From: Lagopus muta
Lineage: Eukaryota; Chordata; Aves; Galliformes; Phasianidae
Direction: 5' to 3'
DNA: 64,000 nt
NCBI RefSeq assembly: GCF_023343835.1
Contig: NC_064437.1
Span: 28,991,001 to 29,055,000 of the forward strand
The position numbers and the translations under genes are program-made. How positions within the stretch are numbered: the first letter of the stretch is position 1; every line of letters starts with the position of its first letter. Below the pieces are notes generated by a model that did not search any database, was not told where the DNA came from, and saw nothing but the letters and a program-made list of their open reading frames with translations. Positions 36,923 to 51,800 of the stretch are shown here, piece by piece.

Positions 36923-37902
36923 GAAAGTATTCAAATACATACTTACATACTTGATTATGTTTTAGAATCTAATCTTTAAGTGTTCCTGTGGCTTTACACT
37001 AAAAAGAAACCTGCAGTGATACTTAACTGTGCTAAAATCTGAAATTCCATTCTACTATGATTCAGATCCAAGCAAACATCACATTTCATATATGAATTAC
37101 CTTTATCAACTTTACAAGAACTTTTCCTTCCCCCTGCATTCCTCATGTCAAGTTTAGGATAATGATATTGCCCACTAAACCCAGAAGAATATCTAATCAT
37201 GGAAAGTTACCTGCATATGGTCTAAATATCAGGATTAGCAAACAAATTTTGACAGCTTAGTTATAAAAAAAAATAGTCTTTAACAGCTGCCTAGATGCAG
37301 ATCAGAAGTAACAGGATAAAAGGCAGCAGATCCACAAAATTCTACACATTTTACTGATTTTTGAGTTCTCCAGGTCTTAAACTAAGTTATTTACAGTCTG
37401 AATTGGCCGTCTGGAATATTATCTAAAAAGTGCATGTGGTGAGACACTGGCTTTGTAAAATCCAATTTTCCCTTAATTAAGTTTAATAAGATGAGATATC
37501 TTTTAGCAAAGGAACTCCCGAAGTAAGAATTTTCATACTAAGTAACTCTGCTAATATTACCAATAGCCTGGAAAATACCAGCAGTAACATTTTATGTTAA
37601 AATTAGAAGCTAGAGGAAAATGGAGGTTCTGTGTTGGTTTAAGGACACTTTCTAGACCATAATGTCATTAATTTACATAAGAGTAACATAACTAGTTTTG
37701 TATAAATTTGATTTACCTGCTACTTGATATATTAATTGCATGCAGGAACAAAGTAGCCGGAAATGTAGCAATTTATATTGCGCATCTAACTGGTGGTTTT
37801 TAGGCAACAATCCTCAACTACTGGTATATTAAACCCCAATGTTTCCATCTTGTATAAATGTGATTACCAGACTCTACTTCAGTGAGGCTGCTTTGCTCGA
37901 CT
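36923..37902 (-). other. ODR4: Probable ODR4 3' untranslated region
   Basis: AT-rich sequence between the ODR4 stop and the first canonical poly(A) signal. No repeat is visible. The extent is inferred. Confidence 0.4.
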
Positions 37903-37970
37903 TTAGTCGCTGAAGTAATTGAAAGAGAAGATTGATGCAAAGACTGCAACAGCAACTGCTATTACCACAC
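37903..37970 (-). CDS. ODR4: ODR4 last coding exon (membrane segment and stop)
   Basis: The acceptor TTGTTTTTAG precedes GTGTGGTAATAGCAG. It encodes the hydrophobic segment [16 protein letters not shown] and ends FNYFSD followed by TAA. Confidence 0.94.
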
Positions 37971-40900
37971 CTAAAAACAACAAAGGAAATGCTTTCGGTG
38001 AGCAGCAAGTCCAGTGAGTGGCACAGTCAGCAGCTAGGGTGTGGAGGGTAGGGTCACTATGAATGACAAGCAAGAGGAGATACAGCAAAAGCCACCCCAA
38101 AAGCTATGCACACCACTGCTCAGCCTACATTCAAAGCTATGATCTCAGATAATTAAATTACAGAAGCTTTTCATAAAATCTTTGGTCAGAGCAGGCTCCT
38201 TCCAAAAACCAGTTGACAGCACCTTCCCTAGTAACTCGGTCATGCCCTGCCCATAAAATAAGGCAGCGACTCCACACTACTGCTTAATTCTAGGAATACA
38301 ACTAGCAAAAAACCCAAAATCTTCAGGCTTGAAGAAACAAAAGCTACTAAGTTCTTCCACAGAGACACTAGGGTTAGGGATTTTCTCTGTGGCACTGCAT
38401 CTATTCCTTAAGTCTCTTTGTACCACAACAACAATTTGCTTATTGATTAATAGTTTGTTACTGTTGCAGTTGAATAAAATACACTGGGGTGAGAGGAAGG
38501 ACTGATGACTAGAGGGAATAAATTGTTATTGTTACACTATGTGCAAACCTAACAGACATTAATACTTTTCTCCATTAAAGTTATCATGTTCTAGAATTAA
38601 GAATTAATAGAAAGCAAACGTTATAGTTGACTAAAGTGCAATTATTGTAATACAAAAAGACAGCTAAAGCTCACAGCAAGGAGAACTGCAGTAAGTGCAG
38701 ATAAATGTATGAAAGCTGGAAAGCTGAATCAAGGGGATATAATGGAGAGACAGCAATTGGAAAAATTCTGTAGCTGCTCTTTCCTCTACTGAGGCTGAGA
38801 AATACCACCCAAGCCCATATGTATTCATCAAAAGAAGAAGCTTAGTCACTAGCCAATTTAGGGATGCCTGTTCGACAAAGCTACTCAGATGTGGGTTTTT
38901 TTCCCAACTACGAAATTATAGAAGTGATGGCTCTCCAATAACTTAAGCTTTCCATATTGACTTGTAGGCTGAATGAACTACAAGCACTGGTTTTGTTCAA
39001 AGAGCGAATTGATATTTGTCCAGAAACACCCTCTATCTACAACAGTAAAATTCTAGAAAAGCTACTGCATCTCCTCACAGAAGCAATGAAGAGGGCTTTT
39101 TTGTTGGTTTTTTTTTGTTGTTGTTATTTTTTAATTAATCTTACCAGCTGTGAGAATAATAATAATGCTGTGGAAGCAAATTATATAGAGAAAGGACTCA
39201 TCATAATCCCTACATTGCCACAGTAGAAATAGGGAGGTAACATACCCATATTTTGTTGAAATTTCAACAGCAGTGTTGCTTCCGTCAGTTGTTTCTGTTG
39301 TGTATCATCCATGTTTTCGGAAACTGGACAAATACCAACTGCATGGAAATCAAGAGAACAAGTAAATACCAGGTGAAAAGATAACATTTGCATTTCAAAC
39401 TTGAATTAATGCAGAAGATCATAAACTTCCTATCAACTTCACAAAGTAGAAAAATCAGCTTATTCCTGTAGAAACAGCAGCAACAGCACAGTATTAAAAG
39501 ATTTCCCTTCAAAGCCATTTGTGCAGAATTTAGGGTACATGCAAAATCTACTGCCACTGAAACAGAAAGGCCAGCATCATTCACCTGCTGCACAAAAATA
39601 AATGTTCTTTTTGAAGCACAGAAATTTCTTCTCAAAAGTCCCTAAAAAATATACTTCCAGAACAGGAATAGAGGATCTACTCTCCTTTGGAACAACTACT
39701 AAATTCTTGGGCTGCTCATCCAGGATGAGAGCTTAACTATTTCCAGACTGATGGAATTCAAACCCTTATCTATTGCCTTTCCAAAGATTTCTCTAATCAT
39801 TTTGATATAACCAGTATGTTGGAGAGAAGGGAGGAGAGAAAGAAGACCTCTCCATGAACGTGCTTGTTTGTCCCACACAGAGTGAGCACACTTTGGTCTC
39901 TGCAGTCTAACGATAAGGTCACTTAGTGGTGGCCATGGGCCAAATGCCTTCAGTTGCCATTCCTGTACAAAGCACTGTTTGTCAAGCATCAAAATTTTTA
40001 ATTACAGTTCAGTAATTACTACTGCATTTCTGCTGTGGAAAAGTACAAAGGAAGTGGGAGAAAGTGCTTGTGCTATTGCAGTGAGATTTGGATGCCTTCA
40101 GAAAGAAGGGAATACAAACACAGATACAAGAAACTAACATGCTGTTCCTGTTCTGAAGACGAAGGAAAAAACAACAGCAGTGCCAATACTAAGTCTACAA
40201 AATATTGATCTAAATTAAAAAAAATAATAAAAAAAAAGGATGTCTCATTTTCAGAGTGGGGTTGTTAATCAGCTTTAATTACAAATTACATAGCTGAGTA
40301 ATACAAGGCACATCCCATTATGATTCACGTGCAAATGATTCATGGAAATGTACTTTATCCTAAAGTCGGAGGGAAATGCATAATCTAAATGTGTGATCAG
40401 ATAGGTTGTTTCTGTCATCTAAGATGAGTCATGTGTACACATCTTCAAAATCTTAAGTCAAACTTGCACAAGATCTTGCTTTTCACAAAAACATTCAAAC
40501 TAGCCATTTACAACCTGTCTTTAGCCATTTCTATTCCTTAATCCATTGGCTTTGTATAAACTCCATGCCAGCAATTAAGAACTGCCTGATACAAAACTTA
40601 ACAGGGTATCTTTAAATTTACACTAATATGTATGCAAATGTAAGCATAAATATGGCTGAGATCTGCCAGCAAGCTTCACATTATGTAAAATAAGAATAAA
40701 ACCATTCAGTGCATGCACTGCTTTCTTGAAATCATCTTAACTTTAATATCTGAGGCTGTTGCTTCATCATTATTTTTTCTGAAGAACACAACTTCATCTA
40801 CCCAAAATATGAGCAGAAATCTGTAACTAGTGTGCAATAAGTAAATGATTAACAGTAACATGACAGCTTTTTAAGTACTGTACCCAGTGTAGTAAGAGCA

Positions 40901-43900
40901 CCACATTCTCTCAAAATTACTTAGAAGAGTTTTCAGTTCCCTAAAATAACCTCTTGCTTTTAGAGAAGTTGACTGCGTTTCTTGGGTCCTTTTTAAAGTC
41001 TAGATCTAGCAGGTAACTTTCTGCTCTACCTCTGATGCGCAAGTAGGGCAATTGGTGCCCTCTAAATTTACATTTCTTCGCACTGTTCTAAGAACAGCTA
41101 CACATTTCTGAAAATAATTTTGAAGCTAAACATCAAGGCAGCAATGCCCACTTATTCATGAAAATAAAGAAAGAGAAGAAGCAAAAAAGAAATACCCTCA
41201 GGCTATTTACTTACTGAAGGCATTTATACCATTAAGTTAAGGAAGACCTATATTTGAAGTAGCTGTATTATAAACCATATAAAGTTTTCAAAAGCAGAAT
41301 TCTACGAATCCTTAATTCCACAGCAATTCCTCAATTTGCTAACAAAGGTGGAGAAGAGATTACTATCACTGTCTCATCTTCTCAGCGTACTTAATACCCC
41401 CACCCTGAGGATGAACAGGGATTTAGAAAAGCCAGTCATAAATGCAGACCTTTCAATTGCTTGCATTAAAGTACTAAATATCTTGAAACCGCAGTGTTAG
41501 AGCTGCTTACATCTTTCAGTTACAAATAGTTCTGGTTTTGCTTTTTATTTTCTGTGTAATAATTTTAAAGCAAGACCTCAGAGCGACCTGGAGAGATGTT
41601 CAAGTGATTAAGAAAATAAAGCTGCAGGTGACAACAACGGGCCATATGAAGTCAGCACATGAACCTGGCCTTCTCCAAATATCTTCATTTCACATGTGCT
41701 GGCTACGTGCTTCTTAATCATAGATCTTTTCACGGTATTGACTGGATGGTCTTCTTATTTATATTTTAAAGAACATTAAAAAAGGCACTATTTGAAAAGC
41801 CTCCTTAAGTTTTTGATTTTTAAACAGGTTTTTTTTTTTAAGTAAATTTTCTGCATAACTTTGCAAGAGATATCATTTCTCTCATTAATTCAAGGTCAGT
41901 GTCTAAAATAACAGTAACTGCAGTATAAACAGGGAGATGTCAAGATTTGCAGCAAATCAGTTTTTATACCATATACTGAGTACTAGAAATATGTTTAGTA
42001 ATGACAATCAAGCTTTGAGAAACAACAAATGCTGGCCATATTAGAATGATACATTGGGAAAGCACAAGGGAAACTCCAAACTTTCCTGTCACAGAACTAT
42101 GTTTACAGCAATACACACAGGCTAAATCTCAAAGTACCAAGAGAGCTGTCAAGCTGTAGAATTAATGCTTTTCTTTACAATAAAGTAAGGAAAAACAACA
42201 TAGCTAGCAGGTCTGGTTTGTAAAATAGCCTTCTGGTGCTAATAAATTGAAGAAGCATTTTGATAAATCTCAAGTTAATGATTTCTTAACAGTAATCATC
42301 AAACAGCACTGCGTGGATAGCATAATTACCACCAGGAGCAGTGCCAGAACCCATTCTTATGGGCAAACATTTTGATGTTCACCGGGGCGAGGTCAGTCTC
42401 ATTTCTTTTGTAAAATCTTCTTGGTATGGTTTTCCTTTTCCTCTTTTATGCATTTACTTTAATTCACATTTAAAAAAATCCCACATATCTAGCTCCATTA
42501 CCAGTAAGTTACAAGAACACAGCTCTACTCTGTGAGCTATCCAGACATCATTTTATACATATTAGCAGCTCCTAGTCTTTTTGATGCGCTGCTGTTAGAT
42601 TAAGTACTGCCTTTCTTCCTACCTCTGGATTCTACATCCTTACATAAGCAGTAAAGCTGAACTGAATCATCACCTTTTCCCACACCTACCTTCAGTGCTG
42701 CATTAATTTACTTCCATAAGTTACATTAATTGCTTTAAGTTATTAGTTTTTAGTAATAACTAGATTTATGATTAATAAAAGGTACTGTCATAATACAATA
42801 CAGATTTTTATTGCCTTTACTGTTTTTTCTCCAGGCTCTTACACTGTGCACATCTTTTGCTTCTCAATTCAACAAGTCAGATTCACTGCTAAGCTTAGTT
42901 AAAACCTAGAAAATCCAATAATTTCAGAAAGATATAAGAATTTATAGTTAGTTCTGAAATTAAGAAATTTTTAAAAAGCAAGTGAGCAAGGGGGTCAAGA
43001 AGAACATCAGGAATCACAGTTCAATTTAGAGAGCACGCTCTTGGCTACGCTATTTTTGTCCGCTAATACCAATATCAAGAAGATATCACTACTATTATCT
43101 AAGAAATAGTGACAATTTTTTGTACTTAAACTACAGAACTCTATCCTGCAGCTCACAATGACACTGGGGTGGGAATTTCTTCCAAGAGACCACAGGAACT
43201 ATTACTAGATGCATTTCAAATACAGATTTGACTCCAAGATTGAAATCAAACTCTTATGGAAAAAATAGGGTACAATCTAATTCAGATTATACAGGAAAAT
43301 CAGTAAAGTTTCAGAAAAGAACCAATAACTAGATTGTAGCAAAGTAAGTGTATTAAATAGAGGATAATAGTTTCATGAGATCATAAACTTAAAAAGCATT
43401 CAGTAGAAAAAAGAAAGATCTGATGGAACCACAATCTTTCCAAGTGAACCACAAAACTTCAGTTTTGAGCACTGCATTCAGTACATAAGAAAAAACACTG
43501 AGAACAAAGAAGAGACTTCATATTTTTGAAAAAGTAATGCTAAAAGCACTCAACTTCTCTTTCTATCTAGTATTAGAATTACTCTGCTCTTCAACTGCGA
43601 AGTTGAATTACTGTAAAAATAAGCAGAGTATAAAGCTTAATAGATTTTTCTCATAGTTTATCCACAAATACAGGATGAGCACAAATAAACATTGTTCAGC
43701 TATATACTTACATATCTATTATAGCTCATGAGCTGCAACCATGGTTGCATAGATAATAAAATTGATAAGAAAGTGCAATATAATTACAGCATTCTGTTAC
43801 AAGCCAAAAACAGATGCTGCAAGAAAACATACAATTTTTGAGAAATATGTTTAAAACATAATTAGATAGATATAAACAAGCTTCAAAAATATTAAGTAAA

Positions 43901-46900
43901 CCAACTTTAAACACACTAAACTCCATGTCTGCATAAAACTGGCCTTTGAAATCAATTAACACTTTGATAATTTCTGATGCACTCCATCCTGGCTCTCAGA
44001 TACTCTATTTACCTGTGTTAACCTCCTCTGCTATATGGATATCTTCAGCTTGCACAAATTGGTCCAACATCTCAACAAAACGTTCCTGAATTTCTCCAGC
44101 AGCCTCATCACCAAACTTATAATCACTGAGCATCACACTGGATCCAGCAAAAGGAACAAACAGTCTTTGAGGTAAGACATGATATACCCTCTCAAAATCT
44201 AAAAGGAAAAGGGGAAAAATACCATCTAAATAAAAGCCTTGATAGTTATGATAAGATTCCCAACTAATCACTGACAGAAAGACAAAGCTGTTGCAAAAGA
44301 ACTGCTCAAGGTTTCTATGTAAAAATCCTGATTACAAACATGGTTTGTTTAGATGTTACTATTTTATGAAAGATTTGGCTGCTATTATACAGATGTTTTT
44401 AGTCTCTCCAGAAATATCTGAGAGACCTCCAAAACAGACCACAAATTCTTAACAGACCTTTTATCGTGTTTAGAATGACTAGCAGAAGAACTCTGGGAAA
44501 CACTGCAGATAAGAGCATGCACAGGACAGCATATAATTTCAACACCACAAAGGCTGCAAACACTTGGCTGCTTTATTCTCTACCTACAGCCACGAAGGAA
44601 GGGTGCCCCCTAGAGAGGAAACTGAAAATTGCATGCAACTGAAAACTTCAAAAAGGAGTTGAGATAAAGTTGGCTAACAGAAATGCAGAATGCTACGCAG
44701 GTAACATAAGAACAAGCAAGGCCATGCCCACAGCTGGTTCTTATAATCTTGCCAAATTTTATCATATCTTTCATTTTAATATTAGTAGGAAGGAACGCCG
44801 TAGAGGGATTTTGCAAAAACCGCACACTACAAATTAGGAGTTCAATTAGAGTTTGAACTACGGAATTTTGAAAAATTAAAGAATTCACAGTCAATGAGAA
44901 AAGGGCTGAAGTTGCATTTTATGGCCATAAGAACTGAACACAAACTTTGTGTGAAAACTGTGGTACCAAAAAACATATCTGGACTTAATCAAAACTCTCC
45001 CGACTTAAGAAAATGTCAATGCCAGCAAATTGAAATTTTGCAGTTTGTTTTGGTGTTTTTTTGTGTTCCTTTTTTTTCTCTAGCAGGACTTCAGTAAGGC
45101 AGCATAGCTTTTTACAAGAACAAAAATGTATTGCAAGTGTAAATGTTTTTTTTTTCTCTGAATTCCTACTTTTTTTACAATGTCCTTCATTTATTATGAG
45201 ATCCTCAAACAGTATTTCACAGCGATCGCTCAATGTGTTTATTATGTCTCTCTTCAAAGCCTGCAGAAGGAAAAAGTAAAAATCTGAGCAACACAAAAGA
45301 CATTTGCAAACCTTTCTGTTAGTAAGAAACAAGAACAGAAGTGCCTCATAGGTCTAAACCTTGTTGAAAGAATAGTTCTCCAGAAAATAAAAAGCTCTGA
45401 AGAAAATTAAAATAAGAGAAAATCTTATCAGATTTTAAAATCTCCAGTGGGAACTGAAAGTTCAATAAACAGAAGCTAGCATTACAAGAACTAGTATAAA
45501 ATAGAAAACAACAGAGATGAAAAGCAGAGAAAAATTTTAGTATTGCTAGAACTGATGATTTCTGGACATCAAAATCAAACAAAAATGACAAGGCATTGAC
45601 TCGATAAAGAACAAAAAAAACCACTGATCAAACAAAGTTGTATTTTACCTTCTGTGTGTACAAAATTACACAGTCTGCAACATTTTCTTAAGAAAATCTG
45701 TAACAGTCTAAACATAAATTATGCAAAGATTCACTAAAGAATAGTTTTAACAGAAGAAATAGCTGAAAAAGTGAAAAATGAACTGAACCTGCGCCCTCTA
45801 CCCCAGTGATTTCAGAAACTAATCTATATGATCAAGGGGTGAACCCCAGTTTAGGCCACACCATTTCAGTGATGAAAAAAGCATGATAAATTTTACGTAT
45901 TTTGGAAAACTATTTCTGATGAAGACATTACCTGAATAGCTTCTTTCACTTTTGGCTTGTTGTTATGTACATAGGCTCTGCACTTCACAGCACCTTTGAG
46001 ATTTATGGAACCACTGCAGACCTGGACTGTTGCTGTTGATCTGTGACTTGAACCCTGGGACTGAAAAACAAACGTGCTTCAGTTTCATCTTATTACCTAA
46101 GGCACTTGCAGCACAAGTAACAAAAAACACAGCTAGGACATTAAACGCATACTTTAAGATGTTTACATGTAACCTGCCTTCCCTCATTATTTCTCTTTTT
46201 CTTTTTTAAGTTTTGTTAATTATAACTCAAAATATCTCTCCTCCTCAATTATTTAAAACTTATTCTTGTGATTTAAATATTTGTGTCTGTGATACTTCCG
46301 AAACATTTCAGGAAAGGGATGGTAAGTACTGGTATCACAATCTAGCAAGCTTTTAAACATATTTTTTTTTTAGTAATTAAGTAGTTATTTTACCATATAA
46401 TAAGCATAACCTAGGGTATTCAGAGAGCCACCCATCAACAAGCAGTGATCATACATCTATCTAATATCTATTATATTATATATATAAATAAATAATTATA
46501 TATATAGGTACAAAAATAAATAATATATATATATATCTACTATCTACATCTATGTTGTATTTAAAACTGCATCAACCTGTTTCCTAGAGACAGGTTCCTT
46601 ATTTACAGAAAACAATGAGTACATCCTAGGAAGCATTTTAAGATACACCTGGAAACACCCGGATGTGTAACTTCTGCAGGAACTGTGTAATCAACTTCTG
46701 TTGTGACTGGAAAAAGTAAATGTAACCCTCACTTTTTAAAAAGGAAGGAATGGAAGATCCAGGGAACTGCATCCCATTCAGTCTCACCTCTGCACCTGGC
46801 AAATCCTCCTGTAAACTATGCTAAGGCACATGGTAGGTGACAGACAACATGGACTCACTAAGGTTAAATTGTGCCTGGCAAATTTGCTGGCGATCTACAG

Positions 46901-47377
46901 TACTGGTGGATAAGCTAAGAGCAACTGATGTCACGTACTGGGAATTGTCCAAAGGATTTGATAATGTCCCACACAACATCCTTGTCTCTAAAATGGAGAA
47001 ACAGATTTGGCAGATGAATCATTTGATAGATAAGGAATTGCCCAGATCAGGCACATCCTGCAGCCCAACCCAGCCTGTCCTGCAGTCCAGCCCCTGCCCC
47101 GCATCCTCATGGCAGTGGCTCTTCCCATTGAGCGGCCTGGCCCAGCCCCAGGTGTGCACCCATTTCTGGGCAATGACCAAACATCAGTGTCAGCTAAAAC
47201 CAGGGCATGGGCAGGGCGCAGTGCAGTGCTATCTCAAGCCATGGCAAATAACTGTATGCATTTTGATTTGTTGGCTAAACACAGTCCCGTGAACAGCAAA
47301 AAAATTCCAGCCTTGCTTTCCATTGTGATAAAGGAATTTGAGAACAGGTTTCAAGAATGCTGAAAAAAATCAATTTT

Positions 47378-47415
<38 letters not shown>

Positions 47416-48796
47416 TGGTCTGAGGTCAGTGAGATTATTAATAAAGTTCAACAAAACCAAGTGTCTGATTCTGCACTTCAGTCACAACAACCACGTACAG
47501 TGCTATAAGCTTAGGGCAGAGTGGCTGGAAAACTGCACAAAAGATCTGCTGGTGTTGGTTGGCTCAACTGAACATGAGCCAGCAGTCTGCTCCATCAGCC
47601 AAAATTGCCAATGGCATCCTGGCTTATATCAGAAATAGTGCAGCCAGCAGGAGCAGGGAGGTGATTATTCCTCCATACTCAGCTCTGGTGAGGTCACACC
47701 TCGAGTGCCATGTTCAGTTTTGGACCCCTCAAAGCAAGAGACACATCAAGACCCTAGAGAGTGTCCAGAAAAGGGCAATGAAGCTGGTGAAGTGCCTGGA
47801 GCACAAGTCATGTGGGGAGAGGCTGAGGGAACTGCAATAATGCTGTAGAAGTCTCAGGGGAGACCTTTTTGCTCTCTGTAGCTGCCTGAAAGAAGGTTGT
47901 GGCGAGGTGGCAATCAGACTCTTCCCTCAGGTAAACAGCAACAAGGGTAAGAGGGAATGGCCTCAAATTGTTCCAGGGGATGTTCATGTTGGATATTAAG
48001 AATTTCCTCTCAGAAACAGTGGTCAGGCATTAAAGCAGGCTGCCCAGGAAAGCTGTGGAATCATTATTCCTGGAGGTGTTTAAGGAAAGGGTAGATGTAG
48101 CATTTAAGCATGTTTTAGAATACTGGTGATAGATCACGCGTGTCCAACCTTTTGGTTTGCCTGATACAAGTTTTGTGAATAGAAATTGTGTTGGGCCACA
48201 GATATGTAGGCCACTCCAAAAGTAATGCCTCCTATTTATTTCAAGGGAAATGACAACATATACAGAGTGCACAATAATGTTATTTGATAGAGCAAATTCT
48301 CAGCTACAAAATACTATTTTTCAATATAGTCACCACCATTAACTATGCATTTTTGCTAGTGATAAACAACAGCCTGCATCCCATACTCATAACAATCTGA
48401 CCCACTGTCACCACTGCTGAAACAAACCACCACTCACATTCACTGTTTGGTCTCAATAACAATTAAGAAAGTTTTGGGGAATGTCAATTGGTGCAAATTT
48501 TTTGCACGGAGAAGTTCAGTGACATACCTTTACTTCACACACACTTGCACATCAGATGCCATTTTGTCAGACTGCCCCTCTGCTGCCATCTGCCACATGG
48601 CAACAAAATGTAACGGAATACTGGTTGGAAGGTTCAACCTTTACTGCCATACCACCAGCATTTGCCTCTGATGTTATGGGCCAACATAATAAAACAGGAG
48701 GTGTTACTTTCAGATCAGCCCTCGCAAAATATACAATTCTATTATTAAATTATTTAGTATCAAAACATACTACTTTAAAATATTTTTCTTAAAATA

Positions 48797-48837
<41 letters not shown>

Positions 48838-51800
48838 CAAGCATAAAACTTGTGGGATATTTGACTTTGTTTTTGTGAAACTAACACACCGGTCAGATTT
48901 GATGGCAGCAGCTGCAATTTGTAGTGAGACATTCAGGTGTTCAATGATTTTTGATAAAATCCTTTACTACTTCCGTACTTCCACCTTGATGGTAATTGTT
49001 CATAATGTCTGTACTGTCAAAAAGCAATGAATATGAATAAGGCACGATTGTGAAACAAAGGATATTTTTTCCTGCTAAGATAGGGATTGTAAGAGTGTAG
49101 TAAAGAATCACGATCAGATTTTTGAGTTGAATTTTTGACTGCAACTCTATACATTCCATTTGAAAATTTGCAGGTCATGTACTTATATCAATTGAAAATG
49201 ATCTCACAAATGTAAACTGTTTTTTTTTTTCTTTTTTTTTGCACCCAAGGGACAGGCTGCCATTCAGACTGACCTACACAGCCTAAACAATGTGCCCTGG
49301 ACAACCTCATGAGGTACAATAAATCCAAGTGCAAAGTCTTGCACCTGGGTTGAGGCAATCCCCACTACCAATATAAACTAGGGGACGAAAGGATGGAGCA
49401 CAGCTCTACTGAAAAGGACTTACAGGTACTGCAGGATGAGAAGCTGGACATGAGCCAGCAACGTGCCCTCACAGCCCAAAAAGCCATCCATACCCCGGGC
49501 CGCATCAAAAGCAGTGTGACCAGCAGGGTGAGGGAGGTGATCCTGCCCCTCTGCTCTGTGCTGATGAGACCTCACCTGGAGCACTGTGTCCAGATGCAGA
49601 GTCCTTGGTAGAGACACGGACCTCTGGGAAAGCATCCACAAGAGGGCTGCAAAAATGATCCAAGGGTTGGAAGACCTCTCTACAAGTACAGGCTGCGAGA
49701 GCTGGGGCTGTTCGGCCTGAAGAGATGGCTCCAAGGTGACCTGCAAGTGGCCTTTCAGTATCTAATGGACAGCTATAAGAAAGAAGGGGACAGACTCTTT
49801 AGCGGAGTCCATGGTGATAGGACAAGGGGAAACAGTTTCAAACTAAAAGAGGGTAGATTTGGGTTTGGTATAAGGAAGAAGTCTTCTACAGTGAGGGTGG
49901 TGATGCACTGGAACATGTTGTCTAGCTATGTGGTGGAAGTCTCATCCCTGGAGACTTTCAAGGCCAGGCTGGACCACACTCTGAGCACCTGATTGAAATG
50001 TGGATGCCCCTGCTCATTGCAGGAGAGTCGGACCAGATAATCTTTAAAGATCCCTTCCAACTGTAAAGGTTCTATGATTCCATTTTCAAATTCCTTTATC
50101 AAAACAGAAAGCATAGCTGCATATTCCTTGCTGTTCAAAGCTCTGTCTTTAGACAGTGTATCAAAATGCATATAGTAATTTGCTATTGCTTGAGTCAACA
50201 CTGCACAGCACTGCCCCCCATGCCCTGGTTTCAGGTGACAGTGTTCACAGCACAATGACAGTTTAGCAGTCGCTGAGAGATTGGCGTGGGGCCGCCCTGA
50301 GGCGCAGAAACACTGCCTTTAAATTGCAGGAAGGGGGTGAGCTGCACTGTAAGCCGTGCTGGGCAGGTAGGACATGCCTGGATCTTAATGGCCTTTTGAT
50401 GATTCTACATTATACATTTCGTAAGTATCCCAAGACAATTCCTCTTCACTCAAATGTGGCCCAGGCAAGCCGAAAAGGTGGACATCCACAGCCTAGATGC
50501 TCACTCAAAAAGTTACAGTCAACAATTCAGTGATCAGGCAGAGACAAGTGATGAGTGGTGTTCCTCAGAGGTTGGCATTGGGACCAGCACTATCTAGCAT
50601 CTTTGTCAGTGACACAGGCAATGGGTCTGAGTGCACTCTCAGCAAGTCTGCAGGCAACACAAACCTGCATGATGTGGTCAATAAAAAGGATGCCATCCAC
50701 AGATATAAACAGACTAGAAAGGTAGGTCCATGTGAAGCTCATGAAATTCACCAAGACAAAGAGCATGATCCTGTACACGAGTCAGAGAGATCCCAGACAT
50801 GAATATAGGCTGAATGGAGATTGAATTGAGGATCGCCCTGGGAAGGACTTAGAAGTGTTAGTGTACAAAAACTGAACACAAGCCAGAAACGTGAGCTTGC
50901 AACCCACAAAGCCAAACACACCCTATTATCACACCTAAATCACACCTGCATTAAAAACAGTGTGACCAGCAGGGTAAAGGAGATAACTGTCTGACTGACT
51001 TCTGCTTCCCTTTCGTGAGAACATACCTGCAGTGCTGCATTCAGCTCTAGGGCCCCCAGCACCAGAAGGACACAGAGGTGTTGGAGTTAGTTCAGTTGAG
51101 GCGACAAGGCTTATCATGGGTCACATGCCGTCTGATCTACTATTAGACATGTGACCAAGGGGAGCCTGTTGATGAGGCCTTCTTCCTTCAGCTGCAAGAG
51201 GTGTTGCACTCCCAAGCTCTGATCCTAATGGGGGTTTTCAACCACCCGGATGTATGCTGGGAAATGAACAAGGTGAGCTGCAAGTGATCCAGGAGACTCC
51301 TGGAGTCCATTAATGACAACTTTCTGGTTTGAGTATTGGACAGGCCAATCAGAGGGGAAGTGCTGACAGATCTGGTACTCACCAGAGCAGAGGAGCTGCT
51401 TAAAGAGGATAAGATTGGAGGCAACCTGGGCTGCAGCGACCATACCCTGGTCGAACTTGTGATCTCGAGGAACATGGACCAGGAAAAGGGTGGAGTCAGG
51501 ACACTGAACTCCATGAGAGCAAACTTCAATTCCTGGAATTCCAAGGAATTGTTGGATGAGATCCCCCTGGGAAACTCCCCGTAGGGACAAAGAAACAAAA
51601 CAGAGCTGGCAGTGGTTTAAGAACAGGTTTCCGAGAGCGCAAGAGCTCTCTGTACTCCAGAATAAGATATCAGGCAGAGAAGGCATCATAGATGAGCAAG
51701 GACCTGCTATTCAAACTGAGGGAAAAGAAGAAAAAGTATAAGCAGTAGAATCAGGGAAGGGTGGCCTAGGAAGAATACAGGGATGCTGTCAGGATGTGCA

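Noticed and set aside
44985-45332. 115-codon minus-strand frame taken as one ODR4 exon
   Set aside because: It is exon 11 read through both splice sites into introns. The conserved protein ends at the donor after the KK codons.
46837-47292. 151-codon + strand frame as a gene
   Set aside because: It is a chimera of a CR1 RT fragment and the hAT-like repeat, not a real coding unit.
51188-51689. 136- and 154-codon minus-strand frames
   Set aside because: Antisense shadows of the + strand CR1 endonuclease and RT region.
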